DNA of 64,000 nt. Source: Rhodococcus sp. HNM0569 (lineage in GTDB: Bacteria > Actinomycetota > Actinomycetes > Mycobacteriales > Mycobacteriaceae). The notes below the pieces were generated by a model. That model did not search any database. It was given only the letters and a program-made list of their open reading frames with translations, and was not told the DNA's origin. Position numbers and translations under genes: made by a program. Shown here in pieces: positions 41,288 through 50,343 of the stretch (the first letter of the stretch is position 1; each line of letters starts with the position of its first letter). The DNA lies in contig NZ_JAASAE010000013.1 in assembly GCF_012726205.1 (NCBI RefSeq), positions 56,071 to 120,070 on the forward strand. Direction: 5' to 3'.

Positions 41288-43342
41288 TCAGTGGACGTCG
41301 AACTCCGCCGACCCGGTGTACGGCGTGAGCGTTCCCGCCGCGTCACGCGCCACCCCGTAGTGCTCGATGCGATAGCGGCCGCCGTCCGTGCCCGCCGGGA
41401 TCTGCCACGTGATCCGGATGGTCGAACGGTCCATGCTGCCCGCGGGCCGCTCCCAGTGCAGTGTCGTCTCGTAGGTGTTGTCGTCGGCGACACGGCGCCA
41501 GGTGCCGTCGTCGAGCCGCTGCACCTCGAGGTACGTGGATCTCCGCTTGAGGTCGTTGTTCGGGTGAGCGCCCGCGAACTCGACCGTGACGGTGTCGTCG
41601 CTCCCGTACGACGGCGCGGGCGCGAGTGTCACCGCGCCGAACGGCAGCCCGGGCGCGGGCGCGTCCGGTGGGACGGGCGCCAACAGGTCGGGCTGGAAGC
41701 CGGACTTGTCGAGCGGGGCCGGGCCACGCGGGGCGGCGACGCCGTCGCGCATCGACGCCGCCAGCGCGGTGAGCCCCTGCACGTATGCGGGAAGGGTCCA
41801 GCGCCCGTACAGCGTCTCGCCGCCTTCGTACTGTTGCGCGTCGTACTCCTCGGGCGTGGTGATGTACTGCGAGTAGCTGTTGGCGTATCCGTGCGCGAGG
41901 ACGTTCTCGAGCGGGACCGCGAGTTCGTTCGCGACTGCGCGCCGAATGCGAAGTCCGGCAACGATCGTGGCCTCGGCGGGCAGGCCGACGAGCACCAGAT
42001 CGCCGATGCGCATGATCTGCAGCGGCAGAACGTGCGGCACCCACGGAGCCGGCGGCATCAGACCGAGTGGGAACAGATGCAACTTGGGCAGTTGCGCGTC
42101 GACGATCGACCTCGACACCGGCACCTCGGTGCCGCCGAATGCGGTGACGACCGGATTGAGCATGCCCTCTTCGAGGAACGCCAGCTGGCTGAACCAGTTG
42201 TCCTCCATGCTGGTTGCCGCCGCGGCGGCGCCCATCACCGCGGGCGTCGTGTACCCGGGCACGCCGTCGTGTGTGAACCGTCCGTCGACCTGCTGATTCG
42301 ACATGTCGATGTACCGGAACACCGAATCGACGCCACCGGAAGACATCGACGCCGCCGAGTCGAATGCGGATTTGCCTGCGTCGTACTGTCGTTCGCCGAT
42401 GATCCGCGCGTTGGTGGGGTTGTCGTCGGTGGGCCCGCCCGGTTGCATCTTGCGGACGAACAGGTTCGGCGTCATGTCGCCTGCATTGGTCTGAGAGAAC
42501 GCGGCAACGAACGATGCGGGCCCGTCGAGGTGGCGTACGCCCTTCTCCTCGTGTTCCCACAGATAACTCGCGTAGCCCTTGTTGTCGGGGCTGATGTAGC
42601 GGTTCTTGTCGGTGAGCGACGTGCCGTGCGTCGCGAACCACGTGATCGCACCGATGTCGCGGCCGCCCTGGCGGAATCGCAGCACGGTGACCGCGGGATC
42701 GATCTTGTCGGGGAAGTGCGCCTTGTCGTCTTCCGGGTTGCGATCGAAGGCCTCCGCGGAACGATTGGCACTCGCGTCGTGCAGCTCGCTGCGGCCGAGG
42801 GAGACGGTGCCGGGTGCGAGCGAGTCGTGCGCGGCGACGATGGCCTCGACGACGCCGTCGACCTCGGCCTCGAAGCTGTTGCGGCGGAATCCGCTCGACG
42901 CGAGCGTGTACGCGAAGTCCCACGCCGTGCCACCGCACGAGTTGTGGTTGTGGGTCGCGGTGAGCATGACATTGCGCTCGGTGTAGAGGTCGCCGTAGAG
43001 CTCGGCGAGCCGTTTCAGCACGGTCAGATGGATCGAGTCGAACACGCACGCGATGTCGGCGTTCACGTACGCGACCCGTGAACCCGAGCCCGCGTCGACC
43101 ACCACGAACGCACGCGCGAACACTCGCTGGCGCAGGCCTTCCGCGATCTGGTCGGCTTCGGAGTAGCCCATCATGCCCTGGCCCGCGATCGCGCCGGTCA
43201 TGTCGGACATGCCCGCGCCGACGAGATAGCCGTCGGTCGCCGCGGGGGCGGCGCCCGCGGCCGCGGGCCGGCCGACGGCGAGGGCCGCTGCGGTGGACGT
43301 GGCGGCGAACGCGGTGAGTGCCTGCCTGCGGGAGAGTTGCAT
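41288..43342 (-). CDS. Secreted neutral/alkaline ceramidase-like protein
   Basis: A 684-residue protein with a Tat-type signal (MQLSRRQALTAFAATSTAAALA, cleavage near residue 32). It has GAGMSDMTG, the zinc His region TATHNHNSCGG, WFATHGTSL, FSQTNAGDMTPN and a C-terminal immunoglobulin-like domain (about 520-684), as in neutral ceramidases that split ceramide to sphingosine and fatty acid. The usual nucleophile motif is GDxSPN; here the Ser is Thr291 (codon 42470-42472). GGAGG precedes the ATG. It lies downstream of a sterol-regulon-like operon with a 121-bp gap. Confidence 0.88.
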   Translation of the reverse strand: MQLSRRQALTAFAATSTAAALAVGRPAAAGAAPAATDGYLVGAGMSDMTGAIAGQGMMGYSEADQIAEGLRQRVFARAFVVVDAGSGSRVAYVNADIACVFDSIHLTVLKRLAELYGDLYTERNVMLTATHNHNSCGGTAWDFAYTLASSGFRRNSFEAEVDGVVEAIVAAHDSLAPGTVSLGRSELHDASANRSAEAFDRNPEDDKAHFPDKIDPAVTVLRFRQGGRDIGAITWFATHGTSLTDKNRYISPDNKGYASYLWEHEEKGVRHLDGPASFVAAFSQTNAGDMTPNLFVRKMQPGGPTDDNPTNARIIGERQYDAGKSAFDSAASMSSGGVDSVFRYIDMSNQQVDGRFTHDGVPGYTTPAVMGAAAAATSMEDNWFSQLAFLEEGMLNPVVTAFGGTEVPVSRSIVDAQLPKLHLFPLGLMPPAPWVPHVLPLQIMRIGDLVLVGLPAEATIVAGLRIRRAVANELAVPLENVLAHGYANSYSQYITTPEEYDAQQYEGGETLYGRWTLPAYVQGLTALAASMRDGVAAPRGPAPLDKSGFQPDLLAPVPPDAPAPGLPFGAVTLAPAPSYGSDDTVTVEFAGAHPNNDLKRRSTYLEVQRLDDGTWRRVADDNTYETTLHWERPAGSMDRSTIRITWQIPAGTDGGRYRIEHYGVARDAAGTLTPYTGSAEFDVH

Positions 43343-43463
43343 ACTGCCTCCGGAAGATCGGCGGCCGAGCGGCGACGGTCTGGCCTTCTTGGTCGAGTGT
43401 CCAGATCGTATGTGGTCGGCGCCGAGAAGACCAGAGGGGACGACCGATTCGGCCGGCCTTCCG

Positions 43464-44615
43464 TCACACGGGGCGGGCGACGCTCCCGAACCGCGCGTCG
43501 ACGTCGGCCGTCGTGAGCCCGAATTCTTCGAGGGTGTAGCGATGCGCCGGTTTACGTTCGCCCGTGCGGCTCTCGTCGTGCAGGGCTTCCATCGCGACCG
43601 TGGCCGACGGCCCGAGCGGCAGATCGAAGTGGTGGTAGACCTCCGCGGCGGTGCCGAGCGGATCGGCGACGAAATCCTGATAGTCCACGTCGAGGAACTG
43701 CGCGGGATCGTATGCGCGGCGCGCCTGCTCGAACGTCTCCAGCCCACGAGCCCACAACTCGAGCTGGTCGCGGCCGATGACGTCGCCGCGGAAGCGTTCG
43801 GACCAGCCGTCGGTGGCATGTGCCGCGAGGCTGCACACCGACGGCACGATCGTGCGGGGGTCGCGGTGCGTCTGCACCACGAGCGCATCCGGATAGACGG
43901 CCATCAACTCGTCGAGTGCGAACAGATGACTCGGATTCTTGAGTACCCACCGGCGTTCGCGATCGTGGAGACCGATGAGTTGCAGGTTCTTGCGGTGCCG
44001 GGCGTAGGCGCCCGTCCAGTCGACGCCCTCGAGCCAACGCGAGTACGACGGCAGGTGGCCCAGGCATTCGTAGGAGACCGACGTGAACGACTGCCGCAGC
44101 AGCTGCCAGCATTCCTCGACCTCGGACGCGGACATGTAGTGCACGCCCATGAATTCGGGATGCTCGACGTGGTGCTTCTCGAATCCTGCCTGGATGCCCT
44201 GGAAGACGGGATCGTCCGCCCACTGCTCGCGCGGCGGGCGCGGCTGCGGCATCTCCGCGAGCCACATCTCGAGGCCCTGATTGGCGGGGTCGGCGGTGAG
44301 CAGACGGTGCAGCGCGGTCGTGCCGGTGCGCGGCAAGCCGGTGACGAAGATCGGACGCTCGATCGACACGTCGGTGTGTTCGGGATGGCGCTGCCACGCG
44401 GATTCGCTGAGCAGTCGCGCGACGAGCGCCCCTCGGAGGAAGTATCGCGACATCTTGCTGCCGAGCGGAGTCAGCTTCTCGTCGCGTGCGTACGACTCGA
44501 GCAGGACCTGCAGCGCCTCGGTGTAGTCGTCGGTGCCGAAGTCGTCGAGCCCGGTCAGCCGGGTCGCGGACGCGTGGAGGTCTTCGACGGTGCCGACGGT
44601 GGTCCGTTCGGTCAT
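43464..44615 (-). CDS. Sulfotransferase family protein (Rv3529c-like)
   Basis: A 383-residue sulfotransferase-fold protein. The 5'-phosphosulfate loop is IFVTGLPRTGTTALHRLL (residues 89-106), with a 3'-phosphate region near VVQTHRDPRTIVPSVCSL (about 265). The family moves sulfuryl groups from PAPS to hydroxyl acceptors. The order DUF1214-like, SDR, sulfotransferase matches my memory of Rv3531c-Rv3530c-Rv3529c in the KstR regulon, so a sterol-related acceptor is likely but unproven. AAAGGAG precedes the ATG at 44615. Confidence 0.85.
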   Translation of the reverse strand: MTERTTVGTVEDLHASATRLTGLDDFGTDDYTEALQVLLESYARDEKLTPLGSKMSRYFLRGALVARLLSESAWQRHPEHTDVSIERPIFVTGLPRTGTTALHRLLTADPANQGLEMWLAEMPQPRPPREQWADDPVFQGIQAGFEKHHVEHPEFMGVHYMSASEVEECWQLLRQSFTSVSYECLGHLPSYSRWLEGVDWTGAYARHRKNLQLIGLHDRERRWVLKNPSHLFALDELMAVYPDALVVQTHRDPRTIVPSVCSLAAHATDGWSERFRGDVIGRDQLELWARGLETFEQARRAYDPAQFLDVDYQDFVADPLGTAAEVYHHFDLPLGPSATVAMEALHDESRTGERKPAHRYTLEEFGLTTADVDARFGSVARPV

Positions 44616-44673
44616 GGTGCTCCTTTCGCACGCGGGGTGGTCGCGCGCAGTGCCCGCCGTACTCGCGGGGAGT

Positions 44674-45474
44674 TCAGTGGTGGTATTCGCCGCAGTTGAC
44701 GTCCAGGCACTGCCCGGTGACCCCGCTCGCATGATCGGACGCGAGGAACAGGATCGCGTCGGAGACCTCGTCCATCGTGGGAAGGCGGCGCAGATCGGTG
44801 CCCGCCGCGGTGTGGTCGTAGATCTGTTCGACGGTGGTGCCGTACTTGTCGGCCTGGTGTGCGAAGTAAGCCTGCAGGGTATCGCCCCAGATGTAGCCCG
44901 GTGCAACCGAATTGACCCTGATTCCGCGTGGTCCGAGTTCGGTGGCGAGTGACTGCGACGCCGCGAGCAGCGCCGACTTGGCGATCTTGTAGCTGCCGTA
45001 GCGTTCCTGGGAATGCCGCAGCACCATCGAGTTGACGTTGACGACCGATCCCTTCGCGTCGGCGAGGGCGTCGGTGCACAGGTGCGTGAGCCGCAGCGCG
45101 CCGAGGACGGTGAGCTCGAATGCATCACGGATGCCCTCGAAACCGGTGCGGGCCAAAGGTTTCATCGACGGCACGGCAAAGGCGTTGTTGACGAGCGTGT
45201 CGATCCGGCCGAACCTGGTGAGTGCGGCGTCGACGAGAGCGTGCGCGGCGCTGTCGTCGGTGATGTCGGTGGCCACCGCGAGCGCCCCGCGGCCGAGGCC
45301 CTCGACCTCCGCGGCGACCGCGTCGAGCCGCTCCTGCGTACGCGACGCGAGTACGACGTCGGCGCCCGCGCCTGCGCAGCGCAGCGCGAGTGTGCGGCCC
45401 AGGCCCGGGCCGACGCCGGACACCACGACCACCTTGCCTGCCAACGGGGTCCACGCCTGCTCGCCCGCGGTCAC
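44674..45474 (-). CDS. Short-chain dehydrogenase (Rv3530c-like)
   Basis: A 266-residue SDR. The cofactor motif VSGVGPGLGRTLALRCAGAGADVVLASR has the GxxxGxG pattern. NNAF replaces the usual NNAG, NSM holds the Ser of the catalytic triad, and YKIAK is the YxxxK motif (about residue 166). It ends with a typical SDR tail, SGVTGQCLDVNCG. The GTG at 45474 overlaps the DUF1214-like stop (GTGA). As part of a KstR-box operon it probably oxidises or reduces a sterol-derived alcohol or ketone (inference). Confidence 0.92.
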   Translation of the reverse strand: MTAGEQAWTPLAGKVVVVSGVGPGLGRTLALRCAGAGADVVLASRTQERLDAVAAEVEGLGRGALAVATDITDDSAAHALVDAALTRFGRIDTLVNNAFAVPSMKPLARTGFEGIRDAFELTVLGALRLTHLCTDALADAKGSVVNVNSMVLRHSQERYGSYKIAKSALLAASQSLATELGPRGIRVNSVAPGYIWGDTLQAYFAHQADKYGTTVEQIYDHTAAGTDLRRLPTMDEVSDAILFLASDHASGVTGQCLDVNCGEYHH

Positions 45475-46634
45475 GAGAGCATCCTCGACGCGATGCCGAG
45501 CCGTCTCGCCGCGATGCGCTCGGTGAACGACTGCGCGTCGATCGTGTTCGAGTCGTAGTACGGCAGGTGCGCGGGCACGTCGTCGAGGTCGACGACCTCG
45601 AGTTGCGGGCCGTCGGCCGCGGTGAGCTCGCGCGCGAGTCGCTGCCATCGGAACTGGAGGTAGCCGCGCAGATGCCCCGTGGTCTCGATCCAGTTCGCGA
45701 CACCGGGATTGCGTTCCGCGACGACGAGCCGGATCATCCCGTCGGGGTCCGTCTGCGCCTGCGCGGACGTGAGCGACGTCTGGTGGTTGACGTAGTCGAG
45801 CGAGATATACCACATGCTGCCGAGCTGGAAACCCTGGTAGGGCGCATCCGATTTCGGCACCGTGATCACGATCGCCTGGCGGTCGGTGATGTCGTAGTGC
45901 CCGACGGACGAATACTGTGTTGCCAGGCCTCCCGGCGTCAGCCGTGGTTCGGTGAGCGAGTTGACGGGCAGGTTGAGGTAGAACCACTCGGGAAACTGCA
46001 GCCACGTCTTGACGCGCGTCACGAGCGCTTCGCCCGCCCGCTCCCACTTGCGTTCGACGGCTTCGTGGGTGAGCGGCTTGGGCAACGATCCGTTGTCGGC
46101 GCGCGCGATCGTGAGCGTGCCCCGGCGCTGGGTCCAGTCGTTGTACACCTCGCGTGCCACGAGCTGCGTGGCGCCGGCGGGAAGCTGAACGTAATTGCGG
46201 CGACCGTCGCCGGATTCCGGACCGAAGCGCACCTCGAAGGTGCCGTCGGGCTCGATCTCGAGAGCGCGGTCGTCGAACGCGGTGCCACCTTCCGGGACGT
46301 TCGAATCGGTGTAGTTGCCGCTCAAGACCTGGAAGCTGAGATCGGTGGTGGTTCCGCGGATGCCGCGCACCACGTACTCGACGTCGTCGGAGATGCGTGC
46401 GCCGAAGTAGAGGGTGTCCGGGTTGTCGAGGCCCATCTTGGTGTGCGGCCCGGTGCCGGACAGGAATTCGGGTTGCGCACGGTCCATCGCCCACGTCGAC
46501 TGCGTCGTCGCGACGATCCCGCCTGCGAGATATCGGTAGCCGTCGAGCAGGTCCTGCTCGGTGCGAATGTGGGGAGCTGCCGCGACGAGCCGCTCGGCTT
46601 CGCCGACGGCGCGTGTGAAGGGATCTGTCAGCAC
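45471..46634 (-). CDS. DUF1214-like protein (Rv3531c-like)
   Basis: A 387-residue protein without signal or membrane segment. Residues about 150-340 hold DUF1214-like features: YNDWTQRRGTLTIARADN, FPEWFYLNLPVNSL, GSMWYISLDYVNHQTSL and MIRLVVAERNPGVANWIETTGHLRGYLQFRWQRL. No catalytic residue is obvious; the biochemical role of the family is unknown. It leads the three-gene operon. The GTG at 46634 has AGGAG fused to it, so SD spacing is wrong; TATCGT six bases upstream suggests a leaderless transcript under a KstR-type operator. Confidence 0.85.
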   Translation of the reverse strand: MLTDPFTRAVGEAERLVAAAPHIRTEQDLLDGYRYLAGGIVATTQSTWAMDRAQPEFLSGTGPHTKMGLDNPDTLYFGARISDDVEYVVRGIRGTTTDLSFQVLSGNYTDSNVPEGGTAFDDRALEIEPDGTFEVRFGPESGDGRRNYVQLPAGATQLVAREVYNDWTQRRGTLTIARADNGSLPKPLTHEAVERKWERAGEALVTRVKTWLQFPEWFYLNLPVNSLTEPRLTPGGLATQYSSVGHYDITDRQAIVITVPKSDAPYQGFQLGSMWYISLDYVNHQTSLTSAQAQTDPDGMIRLVVAERNPGVANWIETTGHLRGYLQFRWQRLARELTAADGPQLEVVDLDDVPAHLPYYDSNTIDAQSFTERIAARRLGIASRMLS

Positions 46635-46640
46635 TCCTGC

Positions 46641-46658
46641 ACGATAGAACGTGTTCTA
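46641..46658 (-). promoter_or_regulatory. KstR-type operator overlapping a leaderless -10
   Basis: TAGAACGTGTTCTA (46645-46658) matches TNNAACNNGTTNNA at all fixed bases. On the minus strand TATCGT (46646-46641) fits TANNNT, overlaps the operator by two bases and is six bases before the GTG at 46634. A bound KstR dimer would cover the -10 and block the whole DUF1214-SDR-sulfotransferase operon. Confidence 0.75.
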
Positions 46659-46924
46659 GTTGCGGTCAATGGAGCCGAAGGGCGCGAATCTCCGCAGGTC
46701 CGAGGGTTCTTCGGCTACGGGCCGACTCATGTGGATTCGCGCACCCTGTGTCGAGTGCGGAGGCAGCCGGCGCGAGCAAGGACCGGCGCGAGCAGGAGAA
46801 CGGAACGCTACCGCGTATGCCACTGTGCTGGGTTCGGAGATCCGCTCGATCACTGCCTCGGAACCGGCGGACAACGGCTGAATGCGCATGGCACCGGACT
46901 TCGGATGGAGAATCGAAGAAACGG
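46659..46924. other. Gene-free 266 bp with a 16-bp tandem repeat
   Basis: Between the operator and the tRNA no convincing gene is seen. CCGGCGCGAGCAAGGA (46767-46782) is followed by CCGGCGCGAGCAGGAG (46783-46798), a 16-bp imperfect tandem repeat. The remainder looks unstructured by eye. Confidence 0.5.
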
Positions 46925-46997
46925 TGCCCCCGGCAGGATTCGAACCTGCGACCTTTCGCTCCGGAGGCGAACGCTCTATCCCCTGAGCTACGGGGGC
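46925..46997 (-). tRNA. tRNA-Arg (anticodon CCG)
   Basis: A 73-nt cloverleaf: acceptor GCCCCCG pairs with CGGGGGC, the D-arm holds GCTC...GAGC, the anticodon stem TTCGC/GCGAA encloses loop CTCCGGA (anticodon CCG, reads CGG), and the T-arm GCAGG-TTCGAAT-CCTGC is canonical. Discriminator is A. CCA is not encoded. Confidence 0.97.
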
Positions 46998-47189
46998 GTA
47001 CCGGAACGATGCCGGTAAGCCGGTCGGGCGGGATCAGCCTAGCGCATCGACTACCGGGCACCGCAAATCGGGCCCGCGCCGGTGTCGGTCGACGCCCCGT
47101 CCGGGCGTCCGCGGAAACCGCCCGAGCCCGACGAGTCGAGCATAGGCTCAGGCGCACGGACCCGTACGTGAGCTCAGGAGACGTCGTAG

Positions 47190-49568
47190 ATGACCGATCA
47201 GCAGCAGTACTCCGATGCCGATCTCGCACTCGACCTCGAATGGTGGGCAGCGGCCAACTACCTGACCGTCGCGCAGATCTATCTGCAGGACAACACGTTG
47301 CTGCGCGAACCGCTCGCGCCGGAGCACATCAAGCCGCGACTGCTCGGGCACTGGGGGACGAGCCCCGGCTTGTCGATGATCTACACGCTGCTCAACCGGC
47401 ACATTCGCAACACCGGCACCGAGTGGATCTACATCGCCGGCCCCGGCCACGGTGGTCCGGCGATCGTGGCGTCGACCTACCTGGAAGGCACGTACTCGGA
47501 GATCTACCCCGGCGTGTCCACCGATGCCGCGGGGTTGTCGCGACTGTGCCGCCAGTTCTCCACCCCCGGTGGGATCCCGAGCCACGTGAGCGTCGAGACT
47601 CCCGGCAGCATCCACGAGGGTGGCGAACTCGGTTACGCACTCGTGCACGCGGCGGGCGCCGCATTCGACCACCCGGATCTCGTCGTCGCGTGCGTCATCG
47701 GCGACGGCGAGTCCGAGACCGGCCCGCTGTCGGGCTCGTGGAAGCTGCCGCCCTTCCTCAATCCCGCGCGCGACGGGGCCGTCCTGCCGATCCTGCATCT
47801 CAACGGAGCCAAGATCTCGGGGCCCACCGTGCCCGGCCGCACCGTCGACACCGACATCGACGCGTATCTGTCGGGGCAGGGTTGGGATCCCGTTCTCGTC
47901 GAGGGCGACGACCCGCCCGCGGTCTTCCGCGCGCTCGACCGCGCGCTCGTCGACGCCCACGAGAAGATCGCGGCGATTCAACACGCGGCGCGCCAGGGCG
48001 ACCCGATGCAGGGCGTCACGTGGCCCGCGATCGTATTGCGCACCCCGAAGGGCTGGACGGGGCCGCGCGAGGTGGACGGCAAGCGCGTCGAAGGCACCTT
48101 CCGCGCACACCAGGTGCCGTTGTCGGGGGTGCGCACCAACCCGGAGCATCTCGCACAACTCGAACGGTGGATGCGGTCGTATCGCCCCGACGAACTGTTC
48201 GACGAACGCGGCACGCTGGTCGAGCGCTTGCGGGCACTCGCGCCTGCTGGCGACAAGAGGATGAGCGCGTCGCCCTACACCAACGGTGGGCGGTTGCGCA
48301 CCGAGCTGCCGATCCCGCCGCTCGAGAACTACGCACTCGACGTGCCGGCGCCCGGCACGACATTCCACGAGACGACGCGTGTACTCGGCGAGCTGATGCG
48401 TGACATCTACCGTGCCACCACCACACCCGACGGAGGCGGAACGTTCCGGTTGTTCTCACCCGACGAGACGAACAGCAACCGCCTCGGCGCCGTGTTCGAG
48501 GCCACCGACCGGTGCTGGCAGTTGCCGGTCGAGTCGTACGACGAGAACGAATCGTCGACCGGCCGCGTCATGGAGGTCCTCAGCGAGCACATGTGCGAAG
48601 GCTGGCTCGAGGGCTACCTGCTGACCGGCAGGCACGGGCTGTTCGCGAGCTACGAGGCGTTCACGATGGTGTGTGCGTCGATGATCATCCAGCACACGAA
48701 GTGGCTGCAGCACGCGCAGGAACTCCCGTGGCGCGCTCCGGTGTCGTCGCTCAACATCCTGTTGACGAGCACGTGCTGGCGCAACGACCACAACGGCTTC
48801 AGTCACCAGGGCCCCGGCATGATCGATGCGGTGAGCCCGCTCTCACCCGAGGTGGTGCGCATCTGGCTGCCGCCGGACTCGAACACGCTCCTGTCGATCG
48901 CGGACCACTGCTTCCGCAGCGTCGACCACGTGAACCTGATCGTCGTCGACAAGCAGCCCCACCTGCAGTACCTCACCCTCGACGAGGCCGACGAGCACTG
49001 TGCCGCCGGGGCGTCGGTCTGGCGCTGGGCGAGCACCGAACGAGAAGGGGGCAGGCGTCCCGACATCGTGCTGGCGTCGGCGGGCGACGTGCCGACGCAG
49101 GAGTTGCTCGCGGCGGCCCAGCTGCTCCGCGATCACACGCCGGACCTGGTCACCCGCGTCGTCAACGTCGTCGACCTCATGGCGCTGCTGCCCCCGGACG
49201 ACCACCCGCACGGATTCTCCGACGAGAAGTTCGAGGCGCTGTTCACGAACGACGTGCACTGCATCTTCGCGTTCCACGGGTATTCGCGGGCGGTGCACGA
49301 GTTGCTGCACGGCCGCCCCGACGCCGACCGCTTCCACGTTCGCGGGTTCATGGAACAGGGCACGACGACCACGCCGTTCGACATGGTCGTGCTCAACCGG
49401 ATGAGCCGGTACCACCTGGCGCTCGAAGCGCTGCGCCGTGCGACATGGCGCCCGGCAGGCGCCGACGAACTGGCGGAGTACTGCCGGTCGCAGCTCGAAC
49501 GGCACCGCCATTACGTGGTCGAGCACCTCGAAGACATGCCGGAAGTCCGCGACTGGACGTGGTCCTGA
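47190..49568 (+). CDS. xfp: Xylulose-5-phosphate/fructose-6-phosphate phosphoketolase
   Basis: A 792-residue TPP enzyme. It has LGHWGTSPGLSMIYTLLNRHI, GPGHGGPA, the TPP motif VIGDGESETGPLSGSW (about residues 169-184), ILHLNGAKISGPT, SPDETNSNRLGAVFEAT, GRHGLFASYEAF and HGYSRAVHELLHGR. It splits xylulose-5-P or fructose-6-P with phosphate to acetyl-phosphate plus a sugar phosphate. No acetate kinase or phosphotransacetylase gene is next to it here. AGGAG lies nine bases before the ATG, and TAGGCT (47143-47148) is a possible -10. Confidence 0.96.
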   Translation: MTDQQQYSDADLALDLEWWAAANYLTVAQIYLQDNTLLREPLAPEHIKPRLLGHWGTSPGLSMIYTLLNRHIRNTGTEWIYIAGPGHGGPAIVASTYLEGTYSEIYPGVSTDAAGLSRLCRQFSTPGGIPSHVSVETPGSIHEGGELGYALVHAAGAAFDHPDLVVACVIGDGESETGPLSGSWKLPPFLNPARDGAVLPILHLNGAKISGPTVPGRTVDTDIDAYLSGQGWDPVLVEGDDPPAVFRALDRALVDAHEKIAAIQHAARQGDPMQGVTWPAIVLRTPKGWTGPREVDGKRVEGTFRAHQVPLSGVRTNPEHLAQLERWMRSYRPDELFDERGTLVERLRALAPAGDKRMSASPYTNGGRLRTELPIPPLENYALDVPAPGTTFHETTRVLGELMRDIYRATTTPDGGGTFRLFSPDETNSNRLGAVFEATDRCWQLPVESYDENESSTGRVMEVLSEHMCEGWLEGYLLTGRHGLFASYEAFTMVCASMIIQHTKWLQHAQELPWRAPVSSLNILLTSTCWRNDHNGFSHQGPGMIDAVSPLSPEVVRIWLPPDSNTLLSIADHCFRSVDHVNLIVVDKQPHLQYLTLDEADEHCAAGASVWRWASTEREGGRRPDIVLASAGDVPTQELLAAAQLLRDHTPDLVTRVVNVVDLMALLPPDDHPHGFSDEKFEALFTNDVHCIFAFHGYSRAVHELLHGRPDADRFHVRGFMEQGTTTTPFDMVVLNRMSRYHLALEALRRATWRPAGADELAEYCRSQLERHRHYVVEHLEDMPEVRDWTWS

Positions 49569-49595
49569 CCAAGCGGTCCAGAGCCCGCGGGCGGG

Positions 49596-50327
49596 TCAGT
49601 TCACGGGCAGCGGCTGCGCACCGCGTTGCGCGAGCATGTCGGTCATCAGACGCGACTCGCCCTCCTGCGTGTCGACCATCGTCTGCGCGAGGTCGCGGAC
49701 GTCGCCGACGGAGGCGTACTGCGCGCCGTACTGCATCATCGGCAGCCCGCCCTCGTGGTGGCGCAGCATCAGTTGAAGGAACAGCACGTCGGCCTCGGTG
49801 CCCGTGGCCTGACGCAGTGCCGCCATGTCCGCCGACGATGCCATGCCCGGCATCGAGTCGGTCGGTCCCGAGTGGTGCATGTCGCCGGAGTCGTGCGCGT
49901 CACCGTGACCCGAATGGGCGTCGCCGGACGGCTCGGTCATCCACGCCATGTAACCGCCCGAGGGCATACCCGGCTGGCCCCACAGCGACAGCCACGCCTG
50001 CATGCGGCCCAGCTGCTCCTGCTGCGTCGTGAGGATGTCGTACGCGAGCGAGCGCACACCCGGATCGGACGTGCCGGTGAGCGCGATGGCCGACATCTCG
50101 ACCGCCTGGCTGTGGTGCACGCTCATGTCCTGTGCGAAACCGACGTCGACCGAGTCCGCCGCAGGCGTCGCGGGAGCGTCGTCGCGCAGTGGCAGCGCGA
50201 GCAGCAGACCGACGGCCGCGCCGAGAACGAGGAGGCCGATCGCGCCGATCACGAGCAGCGCCGGGCGCTGACTGCGCCGCCCGGTGGCGGTCGGTGTGTC
50301 GTTCGAGGCGTCGGCGTCGTCGGTCAT
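49596..50327 (-). CDS. DUF305 membrane-anchored His/Met-rich protein
   Basis: A 243-residue protein with a single N-terminal membrane segment (about residues 24-46) and an outer DUF305 four-helix domain. It has the motif FAQDMSVHHSQAVEMSAIAL (first repeat) and FLQLMLRHHEGGLPMMQYG (second), both with HH pairs. A linker (SGDAHSGHGDAHDSGDMHHSG, 130-150) is rich in His, Asp and Met and could bind copper or other metals. DUF305 proteins are linked to metal handling, but the function is unproven. AGGAG precedes the ATG. It is co-directional with and just downstream of the DUF3105 gene. Confidence 0.88.
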   Translation of the reverse strand: MTDDADASNDTPTATGRRSQRPALLVIGAIGLLVLGAAVGLLLALPLRDDAPATPAADSVDVGFAQDMSVHHSQAVEMSAIALTGTSDPGVRSLAYDILTTQQEQLGRMQAWLSLWGQPGMPSGGYMAWMTEPSGDAHSGHGDAHDSGDMHHSGPTDSMPGMASSADMAALRQATGTEADVLFLQLMLRHHEGGLPMMQYGAQYASVGDVRDLAQTMVDTQEGESRLMTDMLAQRGAQPLPVN

Positions 50328-50343
50328 CACTGCTCCTGTCGTG

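Noticed and set aside
46925..46997. tRNA-Arg as an integration site
   Set aside because: No duplicated tRNA 3' end and no mobility gene nearby; the flanks are ordinary chromosomal genes.
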